Source: JBGSOV01 sp964558715
GTDB taxonomy: Bacteria > Patescibacteriota > Gracilibacteria > CAIRYL01 > GCA-016699755
Direction: 5' to 3'
Length of the DNA stretch: 5,612 nt
Assembly (NCBI GenBank): GCA_964558715.1
Contig: CAZLFD010000065.1
Location: 1 to 5,612 of the forward strand
The notes beneath the pieces were generated by a model. It searched no databases, was not told where the DNA came from, and was given only the letters and a program-made list of their open reading frames with translations. Below, one piece after another: positions 5,594-5,612 of this stretch. Every line of letters begins with the position of its first letter. Position 1 is the first letter of the stretch. A program made the translations under genes and the position numbers.

Positions 5594-5612
5594 AAGAAGT
5601 GTACTAAAGAGC

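Noticed and set aside
1..5612. CRISPR array, riboswitch or replication origin
   Set aside because: No regularly spaced repeats, no recognisable aptamer core and no iteron or DnaA-box cluster were seen.

Overview
The window looks like a decayed, mosaic stretch of a bacterial chromosome: a ferrous-iron uptake pair, a tRNA gene, a recombinase-bearing element and a restriction-enzyme remnant, bounded on both sides by what look like the ends of insertion-sequence copies. The tRNA encodes its own CCA. The FeoB is compact and divergent, and few genes have a clear Shine-Dalgarno sequence. This would fit a reduced-genome lineage such as Patescibacteria/CPR, but that is a weak inference. TAA and TGA both act as ordinary stops where checked.

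Layout. 1-53: putative IS end, pointing out of the window. 107-340 (-): feoA. 458-2263 (-): feoB, intact, 601 aa from the preferred start. 2270-2304: a -10-like box and a perfect 10+2+10 palindrome directly upstream of feoB, probably a metal-regulator operator on a leaderless promoter. 2365-2837 (-): wreck of a CPBP-family membrane protease with two frameshifts, one nonsense codon and loss of its second half. 2891-3076 (+): promoter candidate and a CAU tRNA, most like tRNA-Ile2. 3055-4639 (-): large serine recombinase split by a one-base frameshift near 3990; its last codons run antisense into the tRNA 3' end. 4649-5557 (+): HpaII-like type II restriction endonuclease that has lost its N-terminal start at the recombinase junction and its last few residues to the right-hand IS end. 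5559-5612: putative IS end.

How the parts relate. FeoB and FeoA form one functional unit (Fe2+ import), in the less usual order feoB-feoA. The tRNA is probably the integration site of the element whose recombinase sits next to it. The restriction gene has no methyltransferase in the window and is broken at both ends, so it is most likely inactive. The same 19-bp sequence occurs inverted at the two window ends; the window may be a whole contig that stopped assembling at a repeated IS, or the interior between two IS copies. I did not find a clearly new system here. The most informative points are the terminal repeats, the tRNA-recombinase overlap, the duplicated recombinase tail and the feoB operator.
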